43,175 bases of DNA from Caldilineaceae bacterium (GCA_019637695.1 JAHBVG010000054.1:1-43175), one strand, 5' to 3'; counted from the first letter of the stretch, positions 17,396 to 26,674 are shown. Program-made: numbers and translations. Notes: generated by a model from the sequence alone, not told the origin.

Positions 17396-18898
17396 CTACT
17401 CCTCAACCCAATCGAACGTTCGCGTCACCGCCTTCTTCCACCCGGCGTAACCGCTTTCGCGCGCCTCGGCGCTGATGTTCGGCTGCCAGATCCGATCCAT
17501 ACGCCAGTTATCGCGTAGACTCTCCAACGTCTCCCAGAAGCCGACAGCGAGACCGGCGGCATAGGCAGCGCCGAGGCTGGTGGTCTCCGCCACCTGTGGG
17601 CGGATCACCTCTGCGCCCAGGATGTCGGCCTGCAACTGCATAAGGAAGTTGTTGATAGTCGCGCCGCCGTCCACCTTGAGCCGGGTGAGCGGAACGCCGC
17701 TGTCGGCGTTCATGGCGTCGAGGATCTCACGCGTCTGATAGCAGATCGATTCCAGCGCAGCGCGGGCAATATGGGCGCGGTTGATGTAACGGGTCAACCC
17801 GACAATGACGCCGCGGGCATCGCTGCGCCAATAAGGGGCAAAAAGTCCGCTGAAGGCTGGCACAAAATAGCAGCCGCCAGCGTTCTCGACCGAGCGGGCC
17901 AGTTCCTCGCTTTCGGCGGCGCTGTCGATCAACTGTAAGCTATCGCGCAGCCATTGGATCGTCGCCCCGGCCATGGCGATTGACCCTTCCAGGGCGTAGA
18001 CGGCGGGCGCGTCGCCCATCTGATAGCAGACGGTGGTGAGCAGACCATTGCGGCTGTGGACGATCTGCTCGCCTGTGTTGAGCAGCATAAAACAGCCGGT
18101 TCCATAAGTGTTCTTCGCCTCGCCCACGCTAAAGCAGGTCTGCCCGACGGTGGCAGCCTGTTGATCGCCCAGATCGCCGCACACAGGGATCTCCGCGCCA
18201 AAGGGACCGTCGGCGCGGGTGAATCCATAGCAATCGGGATCGCTGCTGGGTCGGATCTGCGGCAAGATCCCCCGTGGAATGTCGAGGATGCGCAACAGTT
18301 GAGGATCCCAATCCAGCGTCTCCAGATTCATCAACATGGTGCGACTGGCGTTGGTAGGGTCGGTAATGTGCTGGCCGCCGGTGAGCTTCCAGATCAGCCA
18401 AGTGTCCACAGTGCCGAAAAGCACGTCGCCGGCTTCGGCGCGTTGGCGCAGCCCGGCCACAGTATCGAGCATCCAACGGATCTTCGGCCCTGAGAAGTAG
18501 GTAGCCAGCGGCAGACCCGCAGACTGGTAAAAGACATCGCCAAAGCGCGCCTCTTCCAGTTCGCGGCAGATGCGGTCGGTGCGCGTGTCTTGCCAGACAA
18601 TGGCATTGTGGACCGGTTCACCCGTCTGCCGGTCCCAGAGGAGTGTAGTCTCGCGTTGATTGGTAATGCCGATGGCGGCGATCTCCTCGGCGCGGATATC
18701 GGCCTTCTGCAATGTTGCCCGGATCACCTGCTCAGTGCGTTCCCAGATCTCAAGAGGGTTGTGCTCTACCCAGCCGCTGCGCGGGAAGATCTGTTCGTGT
18801 TCACGCTGATCATAGGCCACAATTGCGCCAGCCCGATTAAAAAGGATAAAGCGTGTGCTGGTTGTGCCCGAATCAATGGCGCCGACATATTTCGGCAT
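17396..18898 (-). CDS. glpK: Glycerol kinase
   Basis: A 500-residue FGGY-family kinase making sn-glycerol 3-phosphate from glycerol and ATP. Signatures: GAIDSGTTSTRFILF at the N-terminus, AIGITNQRETTLLWDR, GDLGDQQAATVGQTCF, and the C-terminal LKVDGGATINNFLMQLQAD. Length matches the family. ATG 18898 has AAAGGA seven bases upstream. It sits 16 bp after dhaL and 27 bp before dhaM, inside the dihydroxyacetone kinase genes, so glycerol and dihydroxyacetone would be handled under one control. No glycerol facilitator (GlpF) is seen. Confidence 0.95.
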   Translation of the reverse strand: MPKYVGAIDSGTTSTRFILFNRAGAIVAYDQREHEQIFPRSGWVEHNPLEIWERTEQVIRATLQKADIRAEEIAAIGITNQRETTLLWDRQTGEPVHNAIVWQDTRTDRICRELEEARFGDVFYQSAGLPLATYFSGPKIRWMLDTVAGLRQRAEAGDVLFGTVDTWLIWKLTGGQHITDPTNASRTMLMNLETLDWDPQLLRILDIPRGILPQIRPSSDPDCYGFTRADGPFGAEIPVCGDLGDQQAATVGQTCFSVGEAKNTYGTGCFMLLNTGEQIVHSRNGLLTTVCYQMGDAPAVYALEGSIAMAGATIQWLRDSLQLIDSAAESEELARSVENAGGCYFVPAFSGLFAPYWRSDARGVIVGLTRYINRAHIARAALESICYQTREILDAMNADSGVPLTRLKVDGGATINNFLMQLQADILGAEVIRPQVAETTSLGAAYAAGLAVGFWETLESLRDNWRMDRIWQPNISAEARESGYAGWKKAVTRTFDWVEE

Positions 18899-18914
18899 GG
18901 CAGATCCTTTCTCC

Positions 18915-19610
18915 TTATCGCCCTTTTTCTGCGACGCTGGCCGCTATCGCCCGCTGTGGAACGCTGTCGGTCCCCAGGGTTTCGGCAGCGGTTTCAAAGA
19001 GATAATAGGCGCTGGTCGCGCCGGGATCCTGGTAGCCAATGGAGCGCGGACCCAGATAGCTGGCGCGTCCTTTGTTGGCAGAAATGTGCATGGTATGTTT
19101 CATACCCAGTTTGGCCGCCTGACGCGCTGAGGCCAGCGCTACGGCTAAACTCTGGTTTGAAGCGACAGCCGCTTCCATGGCTTCGACAGCCGGCTGGATG
19201 GCATCGATCATTGTCTTGTCATTGAGATGGGCTTTGCCGCGCTGTTGTAGCCCATCCAACCCATAGCGGAACATACGCGTCAACCCAGCCAGATCGACAC
19301 TCTGCCCACCCTCTGGGACGGTCGCTGCACGCAAGAAAAATGTGCCATAAAGTGGACCCGCGGCGCCGCCCACCGCGCTGATGAGCGTCATGGCGACAGC
19401 GCGCAGTAGGGTGCGTATGTCTTCGCAGTGGTTCTCTGGGCTTTCTAACCGTTCGCGCACCTTTTCCATGCCCCGGCGCATATTGATCCCATGATCCGCG
19501 TCGCCGATAGCCGTATCTAACTCGGTAAGTTGGGCTTCTTGTTCAATAATCCGATCCGCATATAAAAGTAGCCAGCGATGAAACTGGGGTAAGGTTACTT
19601 CCTGGCTCAT
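18915..19610 (-). CDS. dhaL: Dihydroxyacetone kinase ADP-binding subunit DhaL
   Basis: A 231-residue helical-barrel protein that holds ADP as a cofactor, is rephosphorylated by DhaM and phosphorylates the substrate held by DhaK. The Mg2+ ligands Asp32, Asp37 and Asp39 are in LDTAIGDADHG, followed by NMRRGMEKV. GPRSIGYQDPGATSAYYLFE at the C-terminus is typical. ATG 19610 is chosen because GGAG lies six bases upstream; an ATG at 19622 lacks this. It is slightly longer than the ~210-residue norm. Spacing is 83 bp from dhaK and 16 bp to glpK. Confidence 0.93.
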   Translation of the reverse strand: MSQEVTLPQFHRWLLLYADRIIEQEAQLTELDTAIGDADHGINMRRGMEKVRERLESPENHCEDIRTLLRAVAMTLISAVGGAAGPLYGTFFLRAATVPEGGQSVDLAGLTRMFRYGLDGLQQRGKAHLNDKTMIDAIQPAVEAMEAAVASNQSLAVALASARQAAKLGMKHTMHISANKGRASYLGPRSIGYQDPGATSAYYLFETAAETLGTDSVPQRAIAASVAEKGR

Positions 19611-19693
19611 GTTCGTCTCCATTTAGACCAATTCGTAATGCAAACAGGGATAGACCCGCGGGCGCGACATCGAAAGAAGTTGAATGGATGCTT

Positions 19694-20677
19694 TCACCAG
19701 CATAGCGCAGGTGTGCAGACGGGCGCGTCCCATAACCGTCGTAATTCATCATCCAGGCGCAGCAAAGTGACAATGTAACCGCCGCGGCCCAGGCTGGTCA
19801 AGTAGTTCCCCACCAACTGCCGCTCCACGTGCAAATGGGCCGCGTCGATCCGCTTGTGGACCTCCTGGAAGAAGAGGAAAAGTTCCAGCGAGGGCGTCCC
19901 ACCCAGCCCACTGAGCAACAAGAGGACGGAATCGCCTGAGCAAGCGGGCAGATCATCGAGGATGGGACGCACGACCTCGTCGGCGATCTCCTCGACGCCG
20001 CCGGTCACCACATGCCGTCTCCCCGGTTCACCGTGGATGCCAACGCCCAGTTCCACCGAATCCTCGGTGAGCGCACGCGCATGGACAGCGCGTGGCAATG
20101 TGTGGGTGTTGGTGCCAACGCCCATACTGCGTGCATTGGCGACAGCGTGACGGGCGATGTCCACGACTTGATCCAACGAATAACCGGCTTCCGCCGCTGC
20201 GCCGGCAATCTTCATCACCAGCGGCGCGGCTCCCAATCCGCGGCGGTTACTCGTTTGAGCAATCGAAACATCGTCGTTCACCAGCACAGTGCGGGCCTGA
20301 ATGCCTTCCGCTTCGAGCATCTCGATGGTGAGTTCGGCGTTGAGGACACCCCCCGCATAGTTCTTGACAATGTAGACCACGCCCCCACCTTTTTCCACAG
20401 CGTGGGTCGCAGCCACCAATTGATTCGGCGTTGGGCTTGTGAAGATCGGACCCGGACAGGCGGCGTCTAGCATACCTTTACCCACATAGCCTGTGGGCAG
20501 GGGTTCGTGTCCACTGCCGCTACCGCTGACGACGGCGACCTTCCCGGCGAGCGATGGCGCCACACGTTGGACAAAATCAGGCTCGTAGTGGATGCGCACC
20601 ATGTCGGGGTAGCATAATGCCATCCCCATCAGGCTTTTCGTAATTGCACTACCAGGTGTATTGACAAAGCTTCGCAT
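19694..20677 (-). CDS. dhaK: Dihydroxyacetone kinase substrate-binding subunit DhaK (active-site Asp replaced)
   Basis: A 327-residue protein that binds dihydroxyacetone through a hemiaminal bond to His215 (GVGIHGEPGRR). The N-terminal GSGSGHEPLPTGYVGKGM motif (His57) and the ending WDAPVCTPALCW match DhaK closely. One catalytic residue departs from the family: E. coli DhaK has KNYTGD with Asp109, while here the matching stretch is KNYAGG, placing Gly at residue 110. Either a relative with another keto-substrate or a shifted mechanism is possible. ATG 20677 aligns with the E. coli N-terminus; the frame is open to 20758, with other ATG codons but no better ribosome site. Confidence 0.88.
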   Translation of the reverse strand: MRSFVNTPGSAITKSLMGMALCYPDMVRIHYEPDFVQRVAPSLAGKVAVVSGSGSGHEPLPTGYVGKGMLDAACPGPIFTSPTPNQLVAATHAVEKGGGVVYIVKNYAGGVLNAELTIEMLEAEGIQARTVLVNDDVSIAQTSNRRGLGAAPLVMKIAGAAAEAGYSLDQVVDIARHAVANARSMGVGTNTHTLPRAVHARALTEDSVELGVGIHGEPGRRHVVTGGVEEIADEVVRPILDDLPACSGDSVLLLLSGLGGTPSLELFLFFQEVHKRIDAAHLHVERQLVGNYLTSLGRGGYIVTLLRLDDELRRLWDAPVCTPALCW

Positions 20678-20841
20678 GTCTTGGAGATCAGACTTGGCGA
20701 CTGAATCCCGATCCGCTTCTTGCATGTCCGGGACACGCTTCATAGACTCAGCAACCAAATCAACTGGGGTAAACCGGAGATAGAAGGGATTCGTCGCATG
20801 GGCAACGGACCGCTCATCATTCTAGATCCTTTTTCCTGTTT

Positions 20842-23800
20842 TTACAATACAGGAGCAAGGGAAAGTGGCGCTGTGATTCGTGTCACATTTGGAGAGGGAA
20901 GGGCAGCAAGGGCCTGATCTTGAAGCCACGCCAGCGGTGCTTGTTCGGGTGATAGGGTGGCAATTGCCTGTACACAGTCGGCATATTCGCGCACGAGGCT
21001 GCGTGTACCGGCATAGTGCAGCGCGCGCCGCAGTATCTGCTCGCACGAAGTTTGTTCCCCACGCCGGTGGGCAATCGTTGCCAGCCCCAATAGCCCTTTG
21101 ACAAAAGTGAAGGGGTAGCGATTGTGCGGATCGGCCAGGGCGCGGGTCAACAATTCGTCGGCCCGTTCCAGGTCACCCTGAGCCAGCGCCACCAATCCCA
21201 GGCCGATGATGGTGCTGTTGAGATGGGTGCGGAAGCTATCACGTTCCGCCAGGAAAGCCTCAACCCGCTGCAAACGATCCGCGGCCAGGGCCAGGTCCCC
21301 ACGATCTATGGCCTGATAGGCGCTGGAGATACGCGGCCAAAGCCCGGCCAACTGCGCCGCCGTTCCGTGGACCTGATGGTTGAGCGCCTTGCTCTGTTCG
21401 TTGAGCAGAAAACTGCGTTCGAGATCGCCCAAGAATCGCGCCGTCATCGAGAGTTGATGATAGGCCAGGCTGGCCAATGAACGCTGTTCTGTCTCTTCAG
21501 AGAGCGCAACGGCGGCTTCGAGTACCCTGGCCGATTCGGCAAATTGCCCCTGCACCTGTAACGCCCACCCATAGAGTAGCAAGGGCAGCGCGGCCTGAGC
21601 AGGCCCAATGGCATTGGTGATCTCCGCCACAGGATCGGCGGAGACAGGCGTGGGAGCCTGGAGTGCGGCCCAGTTCTCCACATCCACCACGGGATCATCG
21701 TCCTGGCGGAAGAGCTGCTGGCGGCGATCCAATAGATCGGCCAGGGCGGGAACGGGCGTACTGTTACGGTCGAGGATCAGATCTTGCATCAGCGCGTTGG
21801 ATTCAGCCTGCTGGCCGACTAACCCCAGCAGGGTGATCAGGCGGGTGTGGGCCATGAGCGCCAGCGCTTTGTCCCCTTCATCCAGCGCCCATTGGCGGAG
21901 CCGGGTGTACGTCTCGGTGACGCCGTCGGGATCGAGCAAATTTTCGTAGGCCAATCCGCGGCCCTGTAAGGCGCGGCTGACAAGATCCGGTTCGCTTTCG
22001 GGCAGCGCGTCCAGGGCCTCCAGCGCGTTGTCAAAGTGGACGAGCGCCTGATTCAGGCTGAAGGTGCGCAGGAGTTTTTCCCCGGCCAGCACGCTGTAAC
22101 GGGCATATTCCGCCCGATTCAAAAGACCTGCTTCGCCAAAGTGGAAGGCGATCTCGGCAGGGTTGCGGTCGCTCTGGGGGATCTCGACCAGGGCCAGCGC
22201 CACTTGACGGTGAAGACGACGGCGCAGCAGCACATTCAGGCTATCATAGGCTACCTGCCGCACAATCTGATGGACAAAGTCGAGCCGTTCGTCGAGCCGT
22301 TCCACAAGGAATTGGCGACGCAGAAGTACGTCCAGCCCGCCGATGGGATCGGTCGTTGAAGCCCGTTCCAGCAGATCCAGACTGAAATCACGCCCGACGA
22401 CGGCGGCCAATTGGAGAACGTGCAGCGCGTCCGCCGGCAGTCGCTCGATCCGCTCTTTGATGATCTCCTGCACCCGTTCGCTGCGCCCCAGTGTCTCCAC
22501 ATATTGCTCGGTCTGCTGGCTGGCAGCGGCGCGGGCCGAAAGGACGGATTTGCCTTGAGCGCGTTCGCGCAGGGCTTTGATCGCCTCGGTGATGAAGAGC
22601 GCGTTGCCGGCGGTGGTCTCGTAGAGGGTCTGCACCAATCGCTCGTCAGGCTGCGCGTCGGCGCCGGTCAACCGGTACACGAGGACCCGCACATCGTCCA
22701 GGCCCAGGCGATCAACCCGCAGTACCTGGCTATGCGGCGTACGACGCAAAGCGTGGAGCAGTGTGGGCAAGGCGTCATTCTCGACAAGATCCCCCTGGCG
22801 GTAGGCCAGCAGCAGCAAAAAAGGATGGCGTTGGATGCGCGTGGAAAGTCGGCTGACCACGGCCAACGTCTCGGCGTCGGTCCAATGTAGATCATCCAAA
22901 AAGAGGACGAGAGGACGCAACTCTGCCAGGCTGGTAAGGAAGGCAACGATGCCGTCGATCAAGCGCTGGCGGTTTTCTTCGGGGGTCAGGTGTATGTCGG
23001 GATTGGCGGACGCGTCGGGCAGGCGATCTTGCAGTGTGGGCAGGATCTGTGCCAATTGGGCCAGCACCGCCGGGGAGAGTCGGCGCAGCGAGGAATCGGG
23101 CAAGAGTTGCAGATAGCGGCCGATACCGTCAGCCAGGGGCGCATAGGGCAGGCTCTGTTCCAGCCGTTGACAGGTGGCGCTGATCACCGTCGCGCCCCGT
23201 TCCTCGGCCCGGCGCAACATCTGGTAAGCCAGACGCGACTTGCCAACCCCCATCTCCCCGGCGAGGACGACAATCGATCCCTGCCCGGCATCAGCAGCCT
23301 GGAGCGATTCTTCAATGGCGGCGGTTTCGCGTTGGCGGCCTACAAAGAGATCGGCGGTCTGTCGCTCCTGTGGCGGGAGCAGGATCTGTTGGGGCAGCGG
23401 TATGGCTTCGCTGGGGTTTGATTTACCGTCGGGCAGGTGCGAAGCCAGGGCAGCCATCGGCGCGGTCTCGATTTCGCCGTTCAAAATGCGTCCATGCAAT
23501 TGCTGGGTCAACGGGCTGGGATCTGCGCCTAATTGTTCGCTCAAGACATGGCGGCAGCGTTCATAGGTGAGCAGCGCAGAGGCGCTATCCCCCGATTCGG
23601 CCTGATAGCGCATTAACGCTTGATAGGCATTTTCGCGCACTTCATCGCGGGCCAGGACGCGGCGACAGGCCGAGATGGCGGCGCTGTAGTTGCCATCTTG
23701 GGCATAGATTGCCGCCAGCGCCAGCAGCCCATCAAAAAAGCGTTCGCGCAGTCGTTCACGTTCGGCCTTCGCCCAATCGGCGTAGGGATCGCTGATCAAG

Positions 23801-24252
23801 TAATCGTCCTGATAGAGGGCGATGGCCTCTTCGAGCCGGCTGCGTTTCTCCGCGCGGTTGCTGAGTCGATCCGCTTCGCTCAATAGTCGCTCAAAGATCT
23901 CCACATCGAGCCAGATCTTAGGGTGGGATCGGAAAGCATACCCCGGACTCTGCGTGTGGATATAAGTCGAGGGCGCCCGGTTGGCGCGCGCCGGTTCGAG
24001 GACGTTGCGCAGGGCATTGACAGCGCTGCGCAGGGTGGTAGCAGCAGCAGCAGGCGTACTCTCAGGCCAGAGGATCTCAATCAGGCGATCTGTCGAAACA
24101 GGCTGTGGGCGTTCGGTGAGCAAGATTTTGAGGAGTTGCCGGGCCTGGCGCGTACGCCAGTCGCTTTCGTCAACAGTCCCACCTGCGCGCAGCACCTGAA
24201 GCGTTCCAAATGTATAAATCTGAATGGGAAATGGGGATCTTTGCTCAGTCAT
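20842..24252 (-). CDS. SARP/BTAD-type transcriptional regulator with AAA ATPase and TPR-like region
   Basis: A very large (1136-residue) regulator. Residues ~10-110 are an OmpR-type winged helix (TRQARQLLKILLTERPQPVS, WPESTPAAAATTLRSAVNAL). Residues ~112-260 are a bacterial transcriptional activation domain (DVEIFERLL ... YERCRHVLSEQLGADPSPL). An ATPase module follows, with Walker A GEMGVGKS at 332-339 and Walker B LVLFLDDLHW near 435. The rest is helical-repeat sequence of TPR type. No C-terminal LuxR helix-turn-helix is seen, so DNA binding is N-terminal, as in AfsR-like proteins. It is on the same strand as dhaK, 164 bp upstream, and is the obvious candidate controller of the glycerol/dihydroxyacetone block. 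ATG 24252 fits the family N-terminus. Confidence 0.9.
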   Translation of the reverse strand: MTEQRSPFPIQIYTFGTLQVLRAGGTVDESDWRTRQARQLLKILLTERPQPVSTDRLIEILWPESTPAAAATTLRSAVNALRNVLEPARANRAPSTYIHTQSPGYAFRSHPKIWLDVEIFERLLSEADRLSNRAEKRSRLEEAIALYQDDYLISDPYADWAKAERERLRERFFDGLLALAAIYAQDGNYSAAISACRRVLARDEVRENAYQALMRYQAESGDSASALLTYERCRHVLSEQLGADPSPLTQQLHGRILNGEIETAPMAALASHLPDGKSNPSEAIPLPQQILLPPQERQTADLFVGRQRETAAIEESLQAADAGQGSIVVLAGEMGVGKSRLAYQMLRRAEERGATVISATCQRLEQSLPYAPLADGIGRYLQLLPDSSLRRLSPAVLAQLAQILPTLQDRLPDASANPDIHLTPEENRQRLIDGIVAFLTSLAELRPLVLFLDDLHWTDAETLAVVSRLSTRIQRHPFLLLLAYRQGDLVENDALPTLLHALRRTPHSQVLRVDRLGLDDVRVLVYRLTGADAQPDERLVQTLYETTAGNALFITEAIKALRERAQGKSVLSARAAASQQTEQYVETLGRSERVQEIIKERIERLPADALHVLQLAAVVGRDFSLDLLERASTTDPIGGLDVLLRRQFLVERLDERLDFVHQIVRQVAYDSLNVLLRRRLHRQVALALVEIPQSDRNPAEIAFHFGEAGLLNRAEYARYSVLAGEKLLRTFSLNQALVHFDNALEALDALPESEPDLVSRALQGRGLAYENLLDPDGVTETYTRLRQWALDEGDKALALMAHTRLITLLGLVGQQAESNALMQDLILDRNSTPVPALADLLDRRQQLFRQDDDPVVDVENWAALQAPTPVSADPVAEITNAIGPAQAALPLLLYGWALQVQGQFAESARVLEAAVALSEETEQRSLASLAYHQLSMTARFLGDLERSFLLNEQSKALNHQVHGTAAQLAGLWPRISSAYQAIDRGDLALAADRLQRVEAFLAERDSFRTHLNSTIIGLGLVALAQGDLERADELLTRALADPHNRYPFTFVKGLLGLATIAHRRGEQTSCEQILRRALHYAGTRSLVREYADCVQAIATLSPEQAPLAWLQDQALAALPSPNVTRITAPLSLAPVL

Positions 24253-24390
24253 AAAGCTCTTTCTGGAACAGGGCCGCCGACGAATCATAGACAGAACACA
24301 GTGGATGAGCATTTCGTGAACTGCTTCCCTTATTTTACCGGAAGATTTGCTTCCTGACAATACAAAATAACGCAGTGCGGCATAAGATGT

Positions 24391-24463
24391 GGATTGGGGA
24401 CTGGGGATAGGGGATTGGGGCGGGGATGATGCATAGTGCGTAAACGAGGTCACGCACTATGCA
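24391..24463. repeat. GGATTGG heptamer array followed by an 11-bp hairpin
   Basis: GGATTGG, GGACTGG, GGATAGG, GGATTGG, GGCGGGG at 24391-24425, then a perfect 11-bp inverted repeat (24430-24440 with 24453-24463). It occupies the 24253-24670 gap between the regulator and ssb; apart from this and the ssb terminator, that gap shows nothing else. Confidence 0.75.
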
Positions 24464-24522
24464 CTACAGTTGAAACTGCCCGGGTATTAGCGCCGCCATA
24501 TGCTGATCTGGCAGAGATGAAC

Positions 24523-24551
24523 AAAAAAAGGCGCCTCCATTGGGAGGCACC
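24523..24551 (-). terminator. Rho-independent terminator of ssb
   Basis: Read on the minus strand, a 9-position stem with one mismatch (24543-24551 with 24530-24538) and a 4-base loop is followed by seven T residues. It lies about 120 bp past the ssb stop. Confidence 0.8.
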
Positions 24552-24670
24552 TCGTCAATCAAAGTCAGTTCAGGGATGCTTATAGAGAAAACAGATAGAG
24601 TGCATACAATCGTAGGGGCGCAGCAAGCAGCACCCTTACCGAATTGTATGATGTTCAAGTGTCTTCTCTA

Positions 24671-25081
24671 TTAGAATGGAATGTCCTCTTCGGCGCCAAC
24701 TTCGCTGTTGTTCTCTTGAACCGATGGGCCCGAACTCCCGCCCATTGAATCGGCCCGAGTGCCCAAGAAGCGCACAACCTGTGCAGTTACTTCCAAAGAG
24801 ACGCGAGGATTGCCCTCTTTGTCCGTCCAAATCCGCGCTTCCTCTAGTTCGCCAACCACCAGCACCTGTCGGCCCTTGCTCAAATATTTGGAGCAGGTCT
24901 CAGCTTGAGCACGCCAGGCAGTGATCCGAAACCAGGTGGTCTTATCCTGGCGCTGCCCGTCCTGTGTTGTCCAGGATTTGCTGACGGCAAGGCTAAACGT
25001 TGTTACAGGGACGCCGCTCGGGGTATAGCGCATTTCAGGATCTGATCCCAAATTACCTACCAATGTCATTTGCTGATACAT
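24671..25081 (-). CDS. ssb: Single-stranded DNA-binding protein
   Basis: A 136-residue OB-fold protein that coats single-stranded DNA in replication and repair. Typical opening (MTLVGNLGSDPEMRYTPSGV), TFSLAVSKSW, then TTWFRITAWRAQAE and YLSKGRQVLVVGEL. After a short disordered linker it ends in the acidic tip EEDIPF that recruits partner proteins. ATG 25081 has AAGGAG nine bases upstream. It has its own strong promoter (25150-25178) and terminator (24523-24551), so it forms a single-gene unit. Confidence 0.95.
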   Translation of the reverse strand: MYQQMTLVGNLGSDPEMRYTPSGVPVTTFSLAVSKSWTTQDGQRQDKTTWFRITAWRAQAETCSKYLSKGRQVLVVGELEEARIWTDKEGNPRVSLEVTAQVVRFLGTRADSMGGSSGPSVQENNSEVGAEEDIPF

Positions 25082-25149
25082 AGAACTACTCCTTTGTCTT
25101 CTGGTGTTTGGCGACGCATCGATTTCGAGGGAAGTATCTGATTTCCCCC

Positions 25150-25178
25150 ATTGTAATACGCGCGTATAGGACTGTCAA
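25150..25178 (-). promoter_or_regulatory. Near-consensus sigma-70 promoter of ssb with palindrome in the spacer
   Basis: Minus strand: TTGACA (25178-25173), 17-bp spacer, TACAAT (25155-25150). The spacer contains the perfect 12-bp palindrome ATACGCGCGTAT (25156-25167), well placed for a repressor. Confidence 0.85.
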
Positions 25179-25242
25179 TTCTTTTGAGACCCAAAATAGA
25201 AAATTTGTTCTGCCTGTTTGCCATTGATGAAATACGCATGAA

Positions 25243-25272
25243 TTAGACGATGTTTATAAAGCATGGGATAAT
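25243..25272 (+). promoter_or_regulatory. Possible sigma-70 promoter of the M24 peptidase gene
   Basis: TTAGAC (25243-25248), 18-bp spacer, GATAAT (25267-25272); the start codon is at 25320. Confidence 0.4.
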
Positions 25273-25319
25273 GTCTTTCATCGATCGTATTCTCCTCTTC
25301 AGCCCGAACGGAGCCTCTT

Positions 25320-26552
25320 GTGAACCTGGAGACGATTCAAGCTTATCTCCAATTAAACCATTTAGACGGATGGCTTCTTTACGATTTCCGCGGGCAGAAT
25401 CCAATTGCGCTCCATGTCGCAGGGATCGAGAATAGCGGCACGCGGCGCTGGTTCCTCTGGATTCCTGCGCAGGGACGGCCATCCTGGCTGATCCACGCGA
25501 TTGAGCGCGGCACTTTTGTCGATGTCAAACCCGAATTCGATGGCACTCGTCATATTTACATCGGCTGGCAACAGTTGGCCGAGCTATTGCCCATCTTCTT
25601 AGGGGGGGACGGCAGCCGCCCTTTGCGGATTGCTATGGAGTATAGCCCGCTGGGAGCCGTACCCTATGTCAGCAAGCTGGACGCCGGTACTTTTGAACTG
25701 ATCACCGAGGTGACTGGATCTGAGATCGTCAGCAGCGCGGATCTTGTGCAGTTGATGCAGGCTGTCCTCACCTCGGCGCAGATGGAGACACATCGCCGCG
25801 CCGCCAAGATCTGCCTAGATACAAAGGATGCCGCTTTCGCTTTTGTGGCTGAGAAGCTACGCAAGGATGAGCCGGTGACGGAATATGATGTACAACAATT
25901 CATCATGGATCGCTTTGCCGAGGCAGATCTCGACCCAGATCACCCACCGATTGTGGGCGTCAACGCCAACGCCGCCCTGCCTCACTATTACCCGACCGCA
26001 GAACGCCATAGTCCCATCCGCCGCGGCGATATGCTCTTGATCGATCTCTGGGCCAGGGAACGTACACACGACGCCTGTTTCGCCGATCTGACGTGGACGG
26101 CCTATTGTGGCGCGGAAGCGCCGAGCCCCGTGCAAGATGTCTTTAACGCCGTTGCCGCCGCCCGCGATGCCGCCGTGGATGCCATCGCCGCGTCAATTGG
26201 CGAAAGCCGGCTGATTCATGGCTATCAAGTGGACGACATCGCCAGCGATGTGATCCGCAAGGCTGGCTATGCCGAGGGCATCCTCCACCGCACCGGTCAC
26301 AGCCTGGGGCCGATGATCCACTGGAACGGGGTCAATTTAGACAATCTCGAAACCCAGGATCGGCGGCGACTGATCCCCGGCGTGATGTTCACCATTGAGC
26401 CAGGCATCTACCTGCCCAATCTCAACTGGGACGACAGCGATACACCCAAAGGGCTGGGCATCCGCACAGAAATCAACTGTATCGTCCACGCCGACCGGCT
26501 CGAAGTCACGCCCCACCGGCAGGCGGAAGTGGTGGTGTTGTTGAAAAATTAG
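25320..26552 (+). CDS. M24-family metallopeptidase (Xaa-Pro aminopeptidase-like)
   Basis: A 410-residue cytoplasmic metallopeptidase of the pita-bread fold, probably acting on peptides with proline in second position. An N-terminal creatinase-like domain of about 150 residues precedes the catalytic domain. All five metal ligands can be placed: Asp242 (LLIDLW), Asp256 (FADLTWT), His326 (HRTGHSLGP), Glu359 (FTIEPGIYLP) and Glu383 (IRTEINC). GTG 25320 is the start, with GGAG seven bases upstream. Its stop codon TAG runs straight into a heptamer palindrome. Exact specificity cannot be read from the sequence. Confidence 0.88.
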   Translation: MNLETIQAYLQLNHLDGWLLYDFRGQNPIALHVAGIENSGTRRWFLWIPAQGRPSWLIHAIERGTFVDVKPEFDGTRHIYIGWQQLAELLPIFLGGDGSRPLRIAMEYSPLGAVPYVSKLDAGTFELITEVTGSEIVSSADLVQLMQAVLTSAQMETHRRAAKICLDTKDAAFAFVAEKLRKDEPVTEYDVQQFIMDRFAEADLDPDHPPIVGVNANAALPHYYPTAERHSPIRRGDMLLIDLWARERTHDACFADLTWTAYCGAEAPSPVQDVFNAVAAARDAAVDAIAASIGESRLIHGYQVDDIASDVIRKAGYAEGILHRTGHSLGPMIHWNGVNLDNLETQDRRRLIPGVMFTIEPGIYLPNLNWDDSDTPKGLGIRTEINCIVHADRLEVTPHRQAEVVVLLKN

Positions 26553-26637
26553 GGATTGGTGACTGGTGATAAGGGATTGGGGCAGAAGGTGGCATCATCT
26601 CTCTGCCCCAGTCACCAATCACCAGTCACCAATCCCT
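26551..26637. repeat. Heptamer palindrome after the M24 peptidase
   Basis: Arms 26551-26586 and 26602-26637 are complementary over the outer 20 bases and the inner 9, with a few mismatches between. Units are variants of GGATTGG/TGACTGG and their complements. The array starts on the last bases of the peptidase stop codon. Confidence 0.85.
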
Positions 26638-26674
26638 CTCATGTTCTCACTACGAAATTATCGATACCAATCTC

